Under the pieces are notes generated by a model. It did not search any database. It was given only the letters and a program-made list of their open reading frames with translations, and was not told where the DNA came from. 64,000 nt of DNA from Enterobacter sp. Cy-643 (GTDB lineage Bacteria; Pseudomonadota; Gammaproteobacteria; Enterobacterales; Enterobacteriaceae): assembly GCF_011752815.1 (NCBI RefSeq), contig NZ_VWWV01000001.1, forward strand, positions 124,001 to 188,000, given 5' to 3'. The stretch's first letter is position 1, and each line of letters begins with the position of its first letter. A program made the position numbers and the translations under genes. Shown piece by piece: positions 19,670 to 28,986 of the stretch.

Positions 19670-20665
19670 TTAGCGTCGTTGTATGTAAGTAATCGCCAGC
19701 GCGGCAGCCAGCACCAGGCCTTTAATAATGTCCATTGCGTAGTAGGGGACGGAGAGCATCACCAGCCCGTTTTGCAGTACGCCCAGAATGATCGCGCCCA
19801 CCAGCGTGCCGAGCGCGTTAGGTTTACCCGAGCCTGCCAGAGAGAAACCAATCCAGGCGGCGGCCACGGCATCCATCAGGTAGCCACCCCCTGCGTTAAC
19901 CTGCGAAGAGCCGATGCGGGAAGCCAGCAGAATGCCGCCTAAACCTGCCAGCAGCGAGGCCAGCACGTAGGCCACCACGCGGTAACGGGTAGTGCGAATG
20001 CCGGACAGGCGAGCCGCTTCCGGGTTACCGCCGATGGCATACATCCGGCGGCCATGTTTGGTCAGAGAGAGCGCGAGCTGGGCAACCAGCGTGACCACCA
20101 GCATGATGATAACGATGGTCGGCACCTGCCCGAGCAGGCCAAAGGCGGCGGGAATCGTCCCTTCCGCCATGTCGCCGCTCGGCAGCACCATGTTTTCGGT
20201 GATCGAGCCACCGTAGCTGTAGGTCATCGCCACGCCCTGAATCACAAACAGGCTGGCCAGCGTGGCAAGCATGTCGGGAATTTTCAGCACCACGATCAGG
20301 AAGGCGTTGAACAGCCCGACCAGCGTGCACAGCACCAGGGTGATAAGAATCGCCTCGGTGGTGCCGAAGCCGTGCCAGACGAACAGCGAAATCACCAGCG
20401 CGTTTGCCAGCGAGGCGGTCGAGCCGACGGACAAATCAAACCCGCCCACGGTGAGCGAGATTGACACGCCGATGGCGATCACCGTCACGATGGCGATGGA
20501 GCGCAGAATATTGATGATGTTGTTCGGCTCAAGGAAACTGTCGGACGCGATGCCGAACAGCGCCACCAGGGCCACCACGGTGAGCAACATCCCCCATTTG
20601 TAGAGAAAATCAAAGAACTGCTGGCGGCCTGACGCGCTGGCCTTAAGGGATAATGCTTTGCTCAC
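19670..20665 (-). CDS. sugar-type ABC importer, permease (RbsC family)
   Basis: The product (331 residues) is a BPD_transp_2 family permease with about nine or ten membrane segments and the landmark GGFDLSVGSTASLANAL and ARIGSSQVNAGGGYLMDAVAAAWIGFSLAGSGKPNALGTLVGAIILGVLQNG regions typical of RbsC/XylH/LsrC. The ATG overlaps the ATPase stop codon by four bases and the binding-protein gene follows after 27 bp. It forms the membrane channel of the MetJ-controlled importer. Confidence 0.88.
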   Translation of the reverse strand: MSKALSLKASASGRQQFFDFLYKWGMLLTVVALVALFGIASDSFLEPNNIINILRSIAIVTVIAIGVSISLTVGGFDLSVGSTASLANALVISLFVWHGFGTTEAILITLVLCTLVGLFNAFLIVVLKIPDMLATLASLFVIQGVAMTYSYGGSITENMVLPSGDMAEGTIPAAFGLLGQVPTIVIIMLVVTLVAQLALSLTKHGRRMYAIGGNPEAARLSGIRTTRYRVVAYVLASLLAGLGGILLASRIGSSQVNAGGGYLMDAVAAAWIGFSLAGSGKPNALGTLVGAIILGVLQNGLVMLSVPYYAMDIIKGLVLAAALAITYIQRR

Positions 20666-22167
20666 GCGGGGGTTCCTCCGGTGGAGTAGAGTAATAAGGT
20701 TTCTTCGGTAGCCTGGTGGCCGTCCAGTTCAGCGACGATGCGCCCGTCCCACAGCACGCAGATGCGATCGCACAGCCCGACCAGCTCGGCAAATTCGCCG
20801 GAGGCGTAAATCACCCCTTTGCCACGGCGGGCCAGCTGGTCAATCAGCACGAAGAGGTCGGTTTTGGCTTTGATGTCCACGCCTTTGGTTGGCTCATCAA
20901 AAATCAGCACGTCGGCTTCGTTGCGCAGCCATTTGCCGATGGCCACTTTTTGCTGATTGCCGCCGGACAGGCGGCGCAGCGTTTGCGCCGGGCCGCTGGT
21001 GCGAATACCCAACTGTTGAATGGTCTCCTCTGCCCAGCGCTTTGCCTGGCGGAAGTCGAACAGTCCCCAGCGGGTAAACTGGCTGTCGGCGCTGACGGAG
21101 AGATTCATAGTGACCGACTCGTCGATAAAAATGCCTTCTTTGCGGCGCTCCTCCGGCACCAGCACAACGCCGCGCGTGACGGAATCCGCCGGGTCGGTCG
21201 GGCGCCAGGCCTTGCCTTTTAATTCGCCGCGCTCAAGCGTACTGCGGGTGGCGCCGAACAGCGCTTTGCAAAGCTCGGTTTTTCCCGCTCCGGCGAGGCC
21301 CGCAATGCCCAGAATTTCGCCTTTGCGCAGGTGCAACGAGATGTCGCGCAGCAGCGCATCGTCATGCAGACCTTCCACCGCCAGCAGCGTGTCTCCCTCA
21401 ACCGGCGGGCGGTGAGAGGGATAAATATCGTCCAGCTGATGACCCAGCATTTTCTCGACAATCTCTTCGCCGCTGAGATGCCCCATCGGGCCGCTGTCCA
21501 CCAGCTTACCGTCGCGCAGCACCGTCATCTGGTCGCAGATGGCTTTCAGCTCATGGATGCGGTGGGAAATAAACACCACGCCAATGCCGCCGCTTTGTAG
21601 CCGCTGCACGACGCGGAAAAGATGTTCGCTTTCCTGGCTGTCCAGCGGGGCGGTGGGTTCGTCGAGGATCAGAAAACGGCAGCGGTGAGAGAGCGCCCGC
21701 GCCAGCAGGATTTGCTGTTTTTCCGCCAGGGTGCATTGCTCAATGCTTTTTTTGACGTCGATCACCACGTCAAGCTGCGCCAGCGCTTCGCGAGCCTGCC
21801 GGTAAATTTTCGACCAGCGGTAGACATGCCCCGTTTCGGCCAGCTTATCGAGCATGATGTTTTCCGCCACGCTGAGCCCCGGCACTAGGGCAACGTCCAC
21901 TTCCTGCTGTACCAGATGGATCCCCAGAAGTTTGGCGTCACGCGGGTTGCGGATTGTCACCGTTTCACCGTCGATCAGGATTTCGCCCTGGTAGCGCTCG
22001 TGTGCGCCGGAAAGTACCGCCATCAGCGTGGATTTGCCCGCGCCGTTTGCGCCGGTCAAAGCATGCACCGAACCGCCATCCAGCCGAAAATTCACCTGGC
22101 TCAGCGCGTTAAAGCCCGCGAAGGCGATAGAGATTTCTCGCATCTCAAGGCGGTTAAGCGTAGTCAT
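20662..22167 (-). CDS. sugar-type ABC importer, duplicated ATPase (RbsA/XylG family)
   Basis: This 501-residue protein holds two ABC domains in tandem. The first has Walker A GANGAGKST (about residue 40), signature region TLAEKQQILLARAL and Walker B FLILDEPTAPLD. The second has a degenerate Walker A GLAGAGKTE and an intact signature LSGGNQQKVAIGKWL and FDEPTKGVD, the asymmetry usual in RbsA-type proteins. It is the first gene of a four-gene operon with permease, binding protein and LVIVD protein. The start at 22167 lacks a strong ribosome site; a second ATG eight codons on is possible. A MetJ operator lies 107 bp upstream. Confidence 0.88.
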   Translation of the reverse strand: MTTLNRLEMREISIAFAGFNALSQVNFRLDGGSVHALTGANGAGKSTLMAVLSGAHERYQGEILIDGETVTIRNPRDAKLLGIHLVQQEVDVALVPGLSVAENIMLDKLAETGHVYRWSKIYRQAREALAQLDVVIDVKKSIEQCTLAEKQQILLARALSHRCRFLILDEPTAPLDSQESEHLFRVVQRLQSGGIGVVFISHRIHELKAICDQMTVLRDGKLVDSGPMGHLSGEEIVEKMLGHQLDDIYPSHRPPVEGDTLLAVEGLHDDALLRDISLHLRKGEILGIAGLAGAGKTELCKALFGATRSTLERGELKGKAWRPTDPADSVTRGVVLVPEERRKEGIFIDESVTMNLSVSADSQFTRWGLFDFRQAKRWAEETIQQLGIRTSGPAQTLRRLSGGNQQKVAIGKWLRNEADVLIFDEPTKGVDIKAKTDLFVLIDQLARRGKGVIYASGEFAELVGLCDRICVLWDGRIVAELDGHQATEETLLLYSTGGTPA

Positions 22168-22273
22168 AGCGGCGGCAGCTTCCGGGTTTAATGAATTGAT
22201 CTGTCGAATTTTTAACGGCCTTCTGGGTTGCGGGCAATGAACGAAAAGACATAAGATAAAGCAAAACGATATT

Positions 22274-22297
22274 AGCCGTCCAGATGTCTGGACATAT
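22274..22297. promoter_or_regulatory. MetJ operator between the ABC importer operon and hcxA
   Basis: Three contiguous met-box units, AGCCGTCC, AGATGTCT and GGACATAT, match AGACGTCT at 6, 7 and 5 of 8 positions. The array is 47 bp before hcxA and 107 bp before the importer ATPase, so it can serve both. It is weaker than the two other arrays but has the right tandem spacing. Confidence 0.75.
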
Positions 22298-22343
22298 CAT
22301 CGGCATAGAATATATCCCGCCAGCGAAGAAAAGGAAATGCATC

Positions 22344-23423
22344 ATGACCAGCACCGCTATCCGCGTGGTTACCGGCCCCGCGAATTACTATTCACACCCC
22401 GGCTGCCTTGCCCGTCTGACTGAGTTTTACAGCGAAGATCAGCTGAATAACGCGGTCTGGATCTTCGGCGAGCGTGCGTTTGCGGCGGCCCGGCCTTTCC
22501 TGCCGGAGGCTTTTTCACTACCCGGTGCGAAGCATATTCAGTTTGGTGGGCACTGCAGCGAAAGCGAAGTGCAGAGGCTGGTGGCGGAGTCCGGTGCTCG
22601 TCAGGTGGTTATTGGCCTCGGCGGCGGGGCGCTGCTGGATACGGTCAAAGTGGTGGCTCGACGTTTAAATGCGCCCGTGGTTGCGATCCCAACTATCGCG
22701 GCAACCTGCGCGGCCTGGACGCCGCTGTCCGTGTGGTACAACGACGCCGGGCAGGCGCTGCGCTTCGAGATTTTCAACGATGCTAACCACCTGGTGCTGG
22801 TGGAGCCGGAAATTATCCTGCGTGCGCCGCAGGAATATCTGCTGGCCGGGATCGGCGACACGCTGGCGAAGTGGTACGAAGCGGTGGTGCTTAGCCCGCA
22901 GCCGGAAAATCTGCCGTTGACCGTGCGCCTCGGCATTGGTGCGGCGCTGGCGATCCGTGATGTGCTGCTGGAGCGCAGCGAGCAGGCGCTGGAAGATCGG
23001 CGTCAGGGCAAGTTAAGTCAGGCGTTTCAGGATGTGGTCGAGGCGATTATTGCCGGGGGCGGGATGGTGGGCGGCCTGGGCGAACGCTACACCCGCGTTG
23101 CCGCCGCGCATGCCGTCCATAACGGCCTGACGACGCTGCCGCAAACCGACCGCTTCCTGCACGGCACGAAAGTGGCCTACGGGATTCTGGTGCAGAGCGC
23201 ACTGCTGGGGCAGGACGATGTTCTGGCGCAGCTGACGCAGGCCTATAAGCGTTTCAACCTGCCAACGAAACTGGCGCAGCTGGATGTGGATATCCATCAT
23301 CGTGCCGACCTGGATAAGGTGGTTGCCCGTACTTTACAGGCCGGGGAGTCGATTCATGCGCTGCCGGTGGCGCTGACGCCGGAAAGTTTGCTGGCGGCGC
23401 TGGAGAAGGTTGAGGCGTTGTAA
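22344..23423 (+). CDS. hcxA: hydroxycarboxylate dehydrogenase A (2-oxoacid reductase)
   Basis: This 359-residue member of the glycerol-dehydrogenase-like iron alcohol dehydrogenases matches E. coli YbdH/HcxA, which reduces 2-oxoglutarate and 2-oxobutanoate with NADPH. The dinucleotide loop GLGGGALLDTVKV is near residues 92-104, PTIAATCAAWTPLSVWY near 115, and metal ligands are expected in AGIGDTLAKWYE, AAAHAVHNGL and FLHGTKVAYG. I choose ATG 22344 because AAGGAA lies seven bases before it; an upstream in-frame start would run through the MetJ operator. In E. coli it neighbours ybdL; here the importer and mtn genes lie between. Reduction of 2-oxo-4-methylthiobutyrate is a plausible but unproven role. 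Confidence 0.88.
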   Translation: MTSTAIRVVTGPANYYSHPGCLARLTEFYSEDQLNNAVWIFGERAFAAARPFLPEAFSLPGAKHIQFGGHCSESEVQRLVAESGARQVVIGLGGGALLDTVKVVARRLNAPVVAIPTIAATCAAWTPLSVWYNDAGQALRFEIFNDANHLVLVEPEIILRAPQEYLLAGIGDTLAKWYEAVVLSPQPENLPLTVRLGIGAALAIRDVLLERSEQALEDRRQGKLSQAFQDVVEAIIAGGGMVGGLGERYTRVAAAHAVHNGLTTLPQTDRFLHGTKVAYGILVQSALLGQDDVLAQLTQAYKRFNLPTKLAQLDVDIHHRADLDKVVARTLQAGESIHALPVALTPESLLAALEKVEAL

Positions 23424-23429
23424 GGTTTG

Positions 23430-23580
23430 CCCCTCACCCTAACCCTCTCCCCACAGGGGAGAGGGGATAAAATCAGGTACGAAAACTTTCTTTCTACCCT
23501 TTTCCTGAGGGAGAGGGAATAGACTGGATTGCATGTCATTTTTTCTCCCTCGCCCCTTTGGGGAGAGGGTCGGGGTGAGG
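23430..23580. repeat. REP-like palindrome cluster between hcxA and norW
   Basis: CCCTCACCCTAACCCTCTCC with CACAGGGGAGAGGGG begins the cluster and CCCTCGCCCCTTTGGGGAGAGGG-TCGGGGTGAGGGG closes it, with a shorter GAGGGAGAGGG unit between. The end units are nearly identical to those at 16988-17095. The genes on both sides are convergent. Confidence 0.75.
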
Positions 23581-23610
23581 GGAAAAATGGCTCCCTACGC
23601 TCATTGCCCT

Positions 23611-24747
23611 TCAGCCTAACTGCAGCTCCCGCACCAAACTAAACGCCTGCTTCATATGATCCTCGCTGACGATAAACGCCCTTAGCTGCTGCGCGGCGTC
23701 CATTCCTTTGGCAATCAGCCCTTGCGGACCGGCGCTAATCTGCCAGATCAGGTCGCGGCGCTGGGTTTCTCCGGCCAGGTGCAGCGGCATCTCCGGCGTT
23801 TTCACCTTGACCAGCATCGCCGGAAGGGAAAGTGCATCGCTCGCCCCGAGCAGGTTTTTCGCCAGCGTCATGGCGCTGAGCTGAATCGGCTGCAGGAACG
23901 GCAGCACTTTACCGTCGATTTCCGCGCAGTCGCCAAGGGCGTAAATATCCGGATCGGAAGTTTGCAGCTGGCTGTTCACCTTAATGCCTCGATTAACCTC
24001 AAGCCCTGCGTGCTGAGCCAGCCCAACGTTCGGGCGCAGGCCAATGGCAGAGACTACCGCATCAACGTGCAGCTCACGTCCGTTGTTGAGCGTGGCGCAT
24101 AGCCCTGACTCCGCCTGGCTCACCGCTTCCAGACGCTGGTTGAACAGCAGCTCGACGCCCATCTGGTTCAGGCGGGACTGCAGGCGGCCGCTAACCTCCG
24201 CCGGCAGCAGCGACGCCATCAGGTGGCTGGCGTTATCCACCAGCACAACCTCTTTGCCCGCGCGGCAGAAGTCCATCGCCAGCTCGCTGCCGATCAGCCC
24301 GCCGCCGAGGATCATCACCCGCCGGGCGTCGCGCAGCCGGGTTTCGCAGGCCTGATACTCCTGCTGGCTGTTGAGCGTCGTCATCAGCTCTTTGCCGCAA
24401 ACAGGTGGCAACAGAGCGGAAGAGCCGGTCGCCAGCACCAGTTTGTCATAGTGCCATTGCCGTTCGCCGCAGTTGACCCGTTTGTTTTTGGCGTCGAGGC
24501 TGCTGACCCAGCTATTGGCGTGCAGCGTCAGGTTGAACTGCTCCGCAAACGCACCAGCCTGCTGGCGGGTCATCGCTTCGGCCTGCTGGTTTAAGCTGAT
24601 GACGTGGCTCAGGTCCGGTTTGTTGTACTCGTCGGCGCTGTCGGCGGCAATCAGCCGGATGGGCACCTCAGCGCTGTGTTTGCGGATATTTTTCACCAGC
24701 TGGCGGGCGGCAAAGCCCGAGCCGACTATCACAATGCCGTTGTTCAT
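23611..24747 (-). CDS. norW: NADH:flavorubredoxin reductase
   Basis: NorW (378 residues) passes electrons from NADH to the rubredoxin domain of NorV. FAD- and NADH-binding motifs are visible: [12 protein letters not shown] at the start, [25 protein letters not shown] near 145 and [13 protein letters not shown] near 270. The ATG at 24747 ([11 protein letters not shown]) gives the E. coli-like length and overlaps the norV stop by four bases; a longer frame to 24795 would overlap norV more. Confidence 0.96.
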   Translation of the reverse strand: MNNGIVIVGSGFAARQLVKNIRKHSAEVPIRLIAADSADEYNKPDLSHVISLNQQAEAMTRQQAGAFAEQFNLTLHANSWVSSLDAKNKRVNCGERQWHYDKLVLATGSSALLPPVCGKELMTTLNSQQEYQACETRLRDARRVMILGGGLIGSELAMDFCRAGKEVVLVDNASHLMASLLPAEVSGRLQSRLNQMGVELLFNQRLEAVSQAESGLCATLNNGRELHVDAVVSAIGLRPNVGLAQHAGLEVNRGIKVNSQLQTSDPDIYALGDCAEIDGKVLPFLQPIQLSAMTLAKNLLGASDALSLPAMLVKVKTPEMPLHLAGETQRRDLIWQISAGPQGLIAKGMDAAQQLRAFIVSEDHMKQAFSLVRELQLG

Positions 24748-26195
24748 TTGGCCTCCGTTGCCAGTTCGTCGAAGACGTCTTTGCCCAGCGAACATTCAGG
24801 GCACAGGAAGCTGTCTGGCACTTCGCTCCACGGCGTGCCGGGCTCAACGGCCTGCATCGGTTCGCCCTGGGCCGGATCGTAGATCCACTGGCAAACGCTG
24901 CACTGCATGCGGGGGCCGAGGTCGGCACCGGTGGATTCGGCTTTTGCTTCTTCGGCTAGCGGAGCGACGGTGATTGAAGCCTGAGCCACCGGCAGCGGGG
25001 AGAGCGCCCACTGGCGGGCAATTTCGCGACCGTGTTCGCGGCAAAGTTCCAGGGCGTTGCCGTCCGGGCGCCATTTGGCCTTCAGGCTGAGGGACATTTC
25101 AAACCCGGCGTCTTGCAGGCGGGTGGAAAGGCGATCGACCGCGCCGCCGCTCCAGCCGTGGGAGCCGAAGGCGCTGGCGCGTTTGTTGCGGAAGCGCAGC
25201 CCGGTTATCTCTTCCACCAGCCCGGCGATTTTCGGCATCATCACGTTGTTCATGGTAGAGGTGCCGACCAGCACGCCTTTGGAGCGGAAAACGTTGGTCA
25301 GAATTTCGTTTTTATCGCTGCGCGCCACGTTGAAGATTTTCACCGCCACGCGCGGGTCAACTTCATGAATGCCCTGGGCAATGGCGTCAGCCATCATGCG
25401 GGTGTTGTTCGACATGGTGTCGTAGAACAGCGTGATGCGGTCTTCCTGGTAATCGGCGGCCCATTTCAGGTACAGCTCAACGATTTGCGTTGGGTTGTCG
25501 CGCCAGACCACGCCGTGGGAGGTGGCAATCATCTCCACCGGCAGGTTGAAGCCAAGGATTTCGGTAATTTTCGGCGTTACCAGGCGGCTGAACGGCGTCA
25601 GGATGTTGGCGTAGTAACGCTGGCACTGTTCGAACAGCTCGGTTTGATCCACTTCGTCGTTAAACAGATGCTCGTCGCAGTAATGCTGGCCGAAGGCGTC
25701 GTTGCTGAACAGCACCGCGTCGCCGGTCAGGTAGGTCATCATGCTGTCCGGCCAGTGCAGCATTGGCGTTTCAACGAAGATCAGCTGTTTGCCATTGCCG
25801 ATGTCCAGGCTGTCGCCGGTTTTCACCACCTTAAAGTTCCACTCCGGATGATGGTGGTGACCATTAATGGAGTCGATGCCGTTGGCGGTGCAGTAGATTG
25901 GCGTGTGCGGGATGCGTGACATCAGCTCGGTCAGCGCCCCCGCGTGGTCTTCTTCCGCGTGGTTGATAATGATGTAGTCGAGCGTGTTAAGGTCGATTTC
26001 ACGTTCAAGGTTTTGTACAAACTCGCGGCTGAACTTGTGGTCGACGGTGTCGATCAGGACGGTTTTTTCTTCGCGAATGAGGTAGCTGTTGTAGCTGCTC
26101 CCGCGCAGTGTTTTATATTCCGTGCCGTGAAAATCACGCACTTCCCAGTCACGTTGTCCAACCCACTGTATGTTGTTTTTAACCTGAATAGCCAT
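24744..26195 (-). CDS. norV: anaerobic nitric oxide reductase flavorubredoxin
   Basis: NorV (483 residues) reduces NO to N2O under low oxygen. An N-terminal metallo-beta-lactamase-like di-iron domain ([14 protein letters not shown]), a flavodoxin domain ([20 protein letters not shown] near 255) and a C-terminal rubredoxin domain with two Cys-x2-Cys knuckles (CSVC and CPEC) are in order. The start at 26195 ([18 protein letters not shown]) matches E. coli and has GAGG six bases before it. It is transcribed divergently from norR from a sigma-54 promoter. Confidence 0.97.
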   Translation of the reverse strand: MAIQVKNNIQWVGQRDWEVRDFHGTEYKTLRGSSYNSYLIREEKTVLIDTVDHKFSREFVQNLEREIDLNTLDYIIINHAEEDHAGALTELMSRIPHTPIYCTANGIDSINGHHHHPEWNFKVVKTGDSLDIGNGKQLIFVETPMLHWPDSMMTYLTGDAVLFSNDAFGQHYCDEHLFNDEVDQTELFEQCQRYYANILTPFSRLVTPKITEILGFNLPVEMIATSHGVVWRDNPTQIVELYLKWAADYQEDRITLFYDTMSNNTRMMADAIAQGIHEVDPRVAVKIFNVARSDKNEILTNVFRSKGVLVGTSTMNNVMMPKIAGLVEEITGLRFRNKRASAFGSHGWSGGAVDRLSTRLQDAGFEMSLSLKAKWRPDGNALELCREHGREIARQWALSPLPVAQASITVAPLAEEAKAESTGADLGPRMQCSVCQWIYDPAQGEPMQAVEPGTPWSEVPDSFLCPECSLGKDVFDELATEAK

Positions 26196-26245
26196 TGAGA
26201 ACCTCATTGATGTCATAGCGTTAAGTGCTTCAATGACGGTGTAAT

Positions 26246-26261
26246 TGCGAGTATCGTGCCA
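26246..26261 (-). promoter_or_regulatory. sigma-54 promoter of norVW
   Basis: On the minus strand TGGCAC-GATAC-TCGCA matches the -24/-12 consensus TGGCAC-N5-TTGCA with one mismatch, 51 bp before norV. Confidence 0.8.
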
Positions 26262-26316
26262 GTTTTGTAATTTATTGATTTTTAATTGTTTGTTGTTTTT
26301 TTTGTTCTTTTTTATT

Positions 26317-26372
26317 GTCATAATGACATTGTTGTTTTTGGTCATAATGACTCTGATGTTTGTCATTTTGAC
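26317..26372. promoter_or_regulatory. three NorR enhancer sites
   Basis: Three copies of GTCA-N3-TGAC are present: GTCATAATGAC at 26317-26327 and 26341-26351, and GTCATTTTGAC at 26362-26372. Three such sites upstream of the sigma-54 promoter are the known requirement for NorR action in E. coli. Spacings are 24 and 21 bp. Confidence 0.9.
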
Positions 26373-26416
26373 GACTCAGGCGTAAGCTGAACGCCTCGCG
26401 TTCCAGGAGCCTCCCT

Positions 26417-27937
26417 ATGAGCCTGTCGATGTCTTCTCTCGCCGCCATTGCCATCGAACTGCAGAGCGGCATCAGCCATTCCGATCGCTTTACCCGCGTT
26501 ATCCGTACCCTGAGAAAGCTGCTCGGCGGCGATGCCACGGCGCTGCTGCGCTACGAGTCGCGGCATTTTTATCCGCTGGCGATAGACGGCCTTGCCATCG
26601 ACGTACTGGGGCGGCGCTTTGCCGTGGACGCTCATCCGAGGCTGGAGGCCATTGCCCGCGCGGGGGACGTGGTGCGTTTCCCGGCCGACAGCGAGCTGCC
26701 CGATCCTTATGACGGCCTGATTCCGGATCATGAAGAGCTTAAGGTTCACGCCTGCCTGGGGCTGCCGCTGTTTGCCGACCAGACGCTTATCGGGGCGCTG
26801 ACCGTGGACGGCATGGATCCTCATCAGTTTGACGGCTTCAGCGATGAGGAACTCAGGCTGATTGGCGTGCTGGCGTCCGGGGCGCTGAACAATGCTTTGC
26901 TGCTGGAACAGCTGGAAAAGCAAATGCCGGAAGGCACGGTGCAGCCGGCTATTGCGCGAGAGGCTGCCGGAGAGATGATTGGCCGCTCGCCGGGCATCAT
27001 CCAGCTGAAAAAAGAGATTGATATCGTTGCCAGTTCCGATCTGAACGTGCTGATCACCGGCGAGACGGGCGTGGGGAAAGAGCTGGTGGCGCGGGCAATT
27101 CATGCCGGATCGGCCAGGGCGGCAAGTCCGCTGGTCTACCTTAACTGCGCCGCGCTGCCGGAAAGCGTGGCGGAGAGTGAGCTGTTCGGCCATGTGAAGG
27201 GCGCATTTACCGGGGCGATTCATCACCGCACCGGCAAGTTTGAAATGGCGGATAACGGCACGCTGTTTCTCGATGAAATCGGTGAACTGCCGCTGGCGCT
27301 GCAGGCCAAGCTGCTGCGCGTGCTGCAGTACGGCGATATACAGCGAGTGGGGGACGACCGCAGCCAGCGCGTGGATGTTCGGGTATTGGCCGCGACTAAC
27401 CGCGATCTGCGCCAGCGGGTACTGGCCGGCGAGTTCCGTGCCGACCTGTTTCACCGCCTGAGCGTCTTTCCGCTGCACGTTCCGCCTCTACGCGAGCGGG
27501 GAGAGGACATTGCGCTGCTGGCCGGCTTTTTCTGCGAGCAAAGCCGCGTGAAGATGGGGCTGAAGCAGGTTGGGCTGAGCGAATCAACCCGGATGCTTTT
27601 GGCGCAGTATGGCTGGCCGGGAAATATCCGCGAGCTGGAACATGCTATTTATCGCGCGATTGTGCTGGCCCGGGCGGGCGCTCAGCAGGGCGAGATTATA
27701 CTTCAGCCTCAACATTTCCAGCTTGCTGGCCAGCTGGATGTTGTCGTCCACGAGCCTGAAACCGCACCTGCAACGCTGTCTTCAGTCAGCCTGCGTGAAG
27801 CGACCGATGCGTTTCAGCGCGGCAGGATCGTGGAAGCGCTTGCCCGCCACGGCAATAACTGGGCGGCCAGCGCCCGGCAGCTTGGCGTCGACGTGGCCAA
27901 TCTTCACCGACTGGCGAAGCGGCTGGGCGTGAAATAA
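26417..27937 (+). CDS. norR: NO-responsive sigma-54 activator
   Basis: NorR (506 residues) has a GAF domain (about 1-180) where a non-haem iron binds NO, a central AAA+ domain with Walker A GETGVGKE near residue 214 and the sigma-54-contacting loop GAFTGA near 264, and a C-terminal Fis-type helix-turn-helix ([24 protein letters not shown]). It activates the divergent norVW operon from three enhancers in the intergenic gap. Confidence 0.97.
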   Translation: MSLSMSSLAAIAIELQSGISHSDRFTRVIRTLRKLLGGDATALLRYESRHFYPLAIDGLAIDVLGRRFAVDAHPRLEAIARAGDVVRFPADSELPDPYDGLIPDHEELKVHACLGLPLFADQTLIGALTVDGMDPHQFDGFSDEELRLIGVLASGALNNALLLEQLEKQMPEGTVQPAIAREAAGEMIGRSPGIIQLKKEIDIVASSDLNVLITGETGVGKELVARAIHAGSARAASPLVYLNCAALPESVAESELFGHVKGAFTGAIHHRTGKFEMADNGTLFLDEIGELPLALQAKLLRVLQYGDIQRVGDDRSQRVDVRVLAATNRDLRQRVLAGEFRADLFHRLSVFPLHVPPLRERGEDIALLAGFFCEQSRVKMGLKQVGLSESTRMLLAQYGWPGNIRELEHAIYRAIVLARAGAQQGEIILQPQHFQLAGQLDVVVHEPETAPATLSSVSLREATDAFQRGRIVEALARHGNNWAASARQLGVDVANLHRLAKRLGVK

Positions 27938-28020
27938 CCCCGAGGGAGTAACCCTTAACTTCAACCGTAGATAAATTCATCATACAAACTCGTTGTTTAG
28001 CGGCGAAGCGGCGCGGATAA

Positions 28021-28046
28021 TCGCTGTGTACTTTAATATATAACGA
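28021..28046. promoter_or_regulatory. ModE-type operator before the molybdate/tungstate-like transporter
   Basis: TCGCTGTGTA-CTTTAA-TATATAACGA is an imperfect inverted repeat. The right half is a perfect copy of the ModE half-site and the left half matches TCGYTATATA at 8 of 10. It ends seven bases before the ATG, a position suited to repression by molybdate-bound ModE. Confidence 0.7.
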
Positions 28047-28053
28047 GGATGCT

Positions 28054-28986
28054 ATGGCTTTGACTTCAGCACGCAGCGCGGGCGCCCTGGCGCTGTGCTC
28101 ACTTCTTTTCAGCGCTTCGGCGCTGGCTTCTGCCGATATTCGCGTCACCTATGCAGGTTCGATGGGCAAGGTCATGGACCAGTCCCTCGGCCCGGCCTTC
28201 GCGAAAGAAAACCACGGTGATTACCAGGGGCAGGGGCAAGGCGCTTACGGAATGGCGCGGCTGCTTGCCAGCAAGAAAATTACCGCCGACGTGTTTGTCT
28301 CCATCACCCCTGGCCCTATGCAAATCCTGAAAGATGCCGGGCTGATTGACGATGCCGTGCCGGTGGCCAGCACCAGCATGGTTATCGCCTATAGCCCGAA
28401 AGGAAAATACGCGCCGCAGTTTGCCGCCGCGAACGGAAAAGACGCCAGCTGGCTGAAAGTGCTGGCGACGCCGGGGCTGAAGTTTGGCCGTACCGATCCG
28501 TATAACGATCCTAAAGGGCAGAATATTGTCTTTACGCTGCTGCTGGCGGAAAAATATTACCAGCAGCCGGGCGTGGCGAAGCAGGTGATGGGGGAAGTAC
28601 AAAACCCTGCCCAGGTTAGCCTGGAAGGTGGCCTGCTGACGCGGCTGGAGAGCGGGCAGGTTGACGCCGCCGCCGGGTACGAAAGCGAAGTGATTTCCGC
28701 CAAACTGCCGTACATCGCGCTGCCGGATGAGATAAACCTCAGCAACCCTGATGAAGCCAAACAGTGGTACGACACCGTGAGCTTCACCATCAAGGACAGC
28801 GCCGGGAAAGATCGGGTGCTGCATACCCAGCCGCTGGTCTATTACGCTGCCGTGCTGAAAAATGCGCCGAACGGCGTGCCGCAGGGGCAGAAGTTTATCG
28901 ACTTTATGCGCAGCGCCGAAGGCCAGAAGCTGTTTAAAGCGAATGGCTATGCGGCACCTAAAGGCCAGGCGATTTACGCGCAATGA
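28054..28986 (+). CDS. molybdate/tungstate-type ABC binding protein
   Basis: This 310-residue periplasmic protein has a signal peptide (cleavage near SASALA-SADI, residue 26) and a type 2 binding-protein fold related to WtpA/ModA oxyanion receptors. The landmark is VTYAGSMGKVMDQSLGPAFAKEN, where backbone amides and Ser hold the oxyanion, with DVFVSITPGPMQILKDAGL and FGRTDPYNDPKGQN following. A ModE-like operator directly upstream supports molybdate or tungstate as ligand. It overlaps the permease gene by four bases. Which anion is preferred is unknown. Confidence 0.82.
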   Translation: MALTSARSAGALALCSLLFSASALASADIRVTYAGSMGKVMDQSLGPAFAKENHGDYQGQGQGAYGMARLLASKKITADVFVSITPGPMQILKDAGLIDDAVPVASTSMVIAYSPKGKYAPQFAAANGKDASWLKVLATPGLKFGRTDPYNDPKGQNIVFTLLLAEKYYQQPGVAKQVMGEVQNPAQVSLEGGLLTRLESGQVDAAAGYESEVISAKLPYIALPDEINLSNPDEAKQWYDTVSFTIKDSAGKDRVLHTQPLVYYAAVLKNAPNGVPQGQKFIDFMRSAEGQKLFKANGYAAPKGQAIYAQ

